The position numbers were made by a program, and so were the translations under genes. Shown here piece after piece: positions 61,485 through 64,000 of a DNA stretch of 64,000 bases. Origin of the DNA: Marivirga sericea (GTDB lineage Bacteria > Bacteroidota > Bacteroidia > Cytophagales > Cyclobacteriaceae). The stretch spans positions 186,001 through 250,000 of the forward strand of contig NZ_FXAW01000008.1 in assembly GCF_900177665.1 (NCBI RefSeq), written 5' to 3'. Below the pieces are notes generated by a model. That model made no database searches, had not been told where the DNA came from, and worked only from the letters and a program-made list of their open reading frames with translations. Every line of letters begins with the position of its first letter. Position 1 is the first letter of the stretch.

Positions 61485-64000
61485 TTAGTTTTCAATAATC
61501 TTAATTTCTTCATCATTCAATCCATAAAGTTGATATACCAATTGATCAATTTTAGCTTCTAATTCAGATACATCTAGGTCAGGATTTTCTTTTCTACGAT
61601 TAATAATTCCGTTCACTTTAGAAGTTATTTCAGTCTTTTGACTTTCATTTGCCGTTGCAATAGGCACTTGGCTAAAGTATTTCCATATTAACTGATATCC
61701 ACTCTGTATCTGAGTACAATGCTTGGAGATCAGCCACCAGCCTAATTTGGAATTGAGAATACCGAGTAAAGTTTTATCACCATTAGGAATAAACCACATA
61801 GAATTATTAGAGAACAGTCCATCTTCATCGTAAATGAAACACGGCTTTACCTGTAGTACCTGATACATTATTTTTGGATACAAAAATTTATCATAGTAAT
61901 CACAAGCCCTCAACTCCCAATAAAAGTCTCCTTTATCTGTTCGTTTTTTAGCTTTTTCTTCATATTGCTGCAGGTGCTCAAAAACTTCAGGGAATTGGCT
62001 CTTAAACCAACCTTCAGGGTCAGCTCCTCCATTCTTTTTTGTGAACCCTTTTTCAAATTTTATTAAATATCTTGCAGGTTTTGCAGGAAAATATGGTTTT
62101 ATTTCTCTACCCATTAAAAAAGGAAACAAGTGGCTTTTATATTTTGGATTATTTTTTAACCATTTTTCAGCAATTTCTTTTTCAATAACAAAAGCTTCAG
62201 TCAAACCCGTTAGAACTCCTCTTTTGGCACTTCCCTTGATCAAATCATTTAGAGGTTTACTTATAGACTTAATTTTTTCAAGTAAATGTTTGTCTTCTGA
62301 ATTAGAAATAACCCACGTTTCATTATTAAGTGAATTCTGATTTATTATATTTCTATTATTGTCAATATATACTTGAAATCCATCAGGGAATTTAAGTGTA
62401 TCTATGTTTATTACTTTTAAATCTTCATTGGGATTTGATTTTTGGGCAAATAAAATACACGGATATGTTGTAGCTTCTTCAAAAACTTGCAAGTCACCGA
62501 AATTTAAGAACTCTACAATATTATTTTCGAGTAAAAACTTTCTTGCATTTCTACCATATCCAGCTTGCATAAACTTATTAGGCATTATGTATGTGAATTC
62601 GCCATTCTTTTTCAATATGGAATATCCTTTTTCGATAAAAAAAACATAAATATCTGCTGTGCCAGAATAAGTAGGGAATGTACTCTTGAAATAGTTTTTA
62701 AACTCTTTTAATTCTTCCTGCCTGATATAAGGTGGATTACCAATGACTACATCAAAGCCCAAATAGTCTCCTTTGTCACTTAACACTTCTGGAAATTCAA
62801 AACGCCATTCAAAGGCATTATTAAAAATTGGGTTATTTTGCTTCTCCTTTATTTTTAGGTTTAAGTTTTCAATAGTATCCTCTATAGTTCTTTTATCCTT
62901 TAATTGCTTTTTGGAGAGTTTAGTATCAAATAATTGTTTAGACTGATATCTTACATATAATTTTTCGTTTTCTTTTTGTAAATCGCGCACATCACGATCA
63001 GAGTATTTAGCTATATCTGTTCTAAAATCCCCTTTAATTATATCTATTAGTCGTTCAAAGTCTCTTTTTTCTTCTTTGGTCTTTGCGTTTTGATATGACT
63101 TTACTGCTGCTTTATATGTGCCGACATTCCATTTTTTATTTTTCAGTATCTTACTTATGCTAACATCCAAATCGAAACGGCTGACTAAAGAATTGCCACA
63201 TTTGATATTAATATCAATATTTGGGAGGGTTTCAAGTTCAGTTTCGTTTTTATAATAGGCATTTTTGAGAAGTTCAATCCACAAACGTAATCGACAAATT
63301 TTAACTGAATTAGGATTAATATCTACACCAAACAGGCAATTTTCAATGATTGCCTGTTTTTCATGAAAAAGAGCTTCTTGTACTCGCTGACTCTCTTTAT
63401 TCTTGATAGAGTACTCAAATAATTCGCTGTCATCATCTGTAATAACTAACTCATCATTTATAACTTCAAAATGATACTCTTTTAGCCGTTTACCTTCTCT
63501 ATCTTGAAGTATTTTTAAATCATTTTTAACTGCAATAATCTCATTGAGAGCTGATACCAAGAAATGACCTGAACCAACTGCAGGATCACATATTTTTAAG
63601 CTGTTTATAATAGTGTTAGCTTCATTTCTATCTTCTATTTTATCATATAGATCATCAAAATTTCTACAATTCCATTCCTTTATCTCATTGAATTTTTGAA
63701 CTACAGATCTTCTGATGCTCTCCCTGCACATATACATCGTAATGAATCCAGGTGTGAAAAATGATCCATCTTTATATCCATTGATTTTTTCAAATATTAA
63801 ACCTAGTACTGATGCATTAATTAAAGTTTTATTATCTTCTTGAATTTCCTCTGCACCTTCACTACTAAAGTCATAAGCTTCAAGAAAGGCAAATAGATAT
63901 TCTAGGGTATTCAGTTTTCCAGTTCTTTTTTTTCCATTACTGTTTTTCAGTACTGTATTGGGATGCAATGGTATTTCCTTTTCGTCTCGTAGGTTGCTAA
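61485..64000 (-). CDS. Type IIG-like restriction-modification protein, C-terminal 838 residues visible (partial)
   Basis: The frame stops at 61485 and stays open to the right edge, so the N-terminus lies outside. Visible are an adenine-N6 methyltransferase core with SAM motif DPAVGSGHFLVSAL and catalytic NPPYIRQEEL, then an Eco57I/TaqI-type target-recognition region to the C-terminus. Type IIG enzymes join a nuclease, methyltransferase and specificity domain in one chain; the nuclease would be in the missing part. It converges on the cassette array and is the first gene past its broken end. It is not part of a cassette. Confidence 0.85.
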   Translation of the reverse strand, partial: SNLRDEKEIPLHPNTVLKNSNGKKRTGKLNTLEYLFAFLEAYDFSSEGAEEIQEDNKTLINASVLGLIFEKINGYKDGSFFTPGFITMYMCRESIRRSVVQKFNEIKEWNCRNFDDLYDKIEDRNEANTIINSLKICDPAVGSGHFLVSALNEIIAVKNDLKILQDREGKRLKEYHFEVINDELVITDDDSELFEYSIKNKESQRVQEALFHEKQAIIENCLFGVDINPNSVKICRLRLWIELLKNAYYKNETELETLPNIDINIKCGNSLVSRFDLDVSISKILKNKKWNVGTYKAAVKSYQNAKTKEEKRDFERLIDIIKGDFRTDIAKYSDRDVRDLQKENEKLYVRYQSKQLFDTKLSKKQLKDKRTIEDTIENLNLKIKEKQNNPIFNNAFEWRFEFPEVLSDKGDYLGFDVVIGNPPYIRQEELKEFKNYFKSTFPTYSGTADIYVFFIEKGYSILKKNGEFTYIMPNKFMQAGYGRNARKFLLENNIVEFLNFGDLQVFEEATTYPCILFAQKSNPNEDLKVINIDTLKFPDGFQVYIDNNRNIINQNSLNNETWVISNSEDKHLLEKIKSISKPLNDLIKGSAKRGVLTGLTEAFVIEKEIAEKWLKNNPKYKSHLFPFLMGREIKPYFPAKPARYLIKFEKGFTKKNGGADPEGWFKSQFPEVFEHLQQYEEKAKKRTDKGDFYWELRACDYYDKFLYPKIMYQVLQVKPCFIYDEDGLFSNNSMWFIPNGDKTLLGILNSKLGWWLISKHCTQIQSGYQLIWKYFSQVPIATANESQKTEITSKVNGIINRRKENPDLDVSELEAKIDQLVYQLYGLNDEEIKIIEN

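Overview
The window looks like chromosomal DNA of a marine-type Bacteroidota, probably class Cytophagia. The reasons are the low GC content, the alternative complex III plus caa3-type oxidase operon with two subunit III genes, promoters of the TTTG / TAnnTTTG type, many lipoproteins and outer-membrane beta-barrels, and LytTR, LuxR and AraC regulators of the Bacteroidota membrane-anchored kind. Species cannot be fixed from the sequence alone.

Region 1 (1-12.3 kb) is one respiratory operon on the + strand: the tail of actB, then actC-D-E-F (quinol:cytochrome c oxidoreductase), coxB, coxA, ctaA (heme A synthase), ctaB (heme O synthase), two subunit III genes and subunit IV. A terminator follows, then a SCO-like protein without its copper cysteines, a DUF420 protein and a small CxxC membrane protein. 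Region 2 (12.4-28.3 kb) is ordinary core genome: a 1215-residue NtrY-like histidine kinase coupled to a large outer-membrane protein, an MlaF/MlaE-type lipid ABC pair on the - strand, three sugar genes (SDR, PLP aminotransferase, membrane-bound 4,6-dehydratase), a Nudix protein, an ABC-F ATPase and tRNA-Leu(CAA).

Region 3 (28.5-61.44 kb) is the remarkable part: an integron-like gene-cassette array about 31 kb long. It starts with a tyrosine recombinase (28947-30062) and an attI-like junction (30109/30110). Then come 14 complete cassettes and one damaged one, all genes on the + strand, each ending in a long imperfect inverted repeat. Every site has the form YAACA ... CGTTR. In 14 of 14 complete cassettes the first 7-10 bases after the crossover are complementary to the left core at the end of the same cassette, and differ from cassette to cassette. 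That is the signature expected of circular cassettes inserted at G|TT. The recombinase resembles XerC/XerD and has no room for the extra helix that marks classical integron integrases (IntI). It also points toward the array rather than away from it. Cassettes range from about 0.86 to 4.6 kb and many carry complete operons: outer-membrane proteins with a Crp regulator, a LuxR/thioredoxin module, an AraC/DUF2807/serine-hydrolase module, and a likely defence operon (XRE + TrlF-like PHP/ATPase + AlbA-type protein). Others carry DUF4365, DUF2806, Toprim, DUF2971, HNH-like, hydrolase, protease or lipoprotein genes.

Region 4 (61.44-64 kb): the array stops in half a recombination site, next to a convergent type IIG-like DNA methyltransferase/restriction gene that runs off the right edge.
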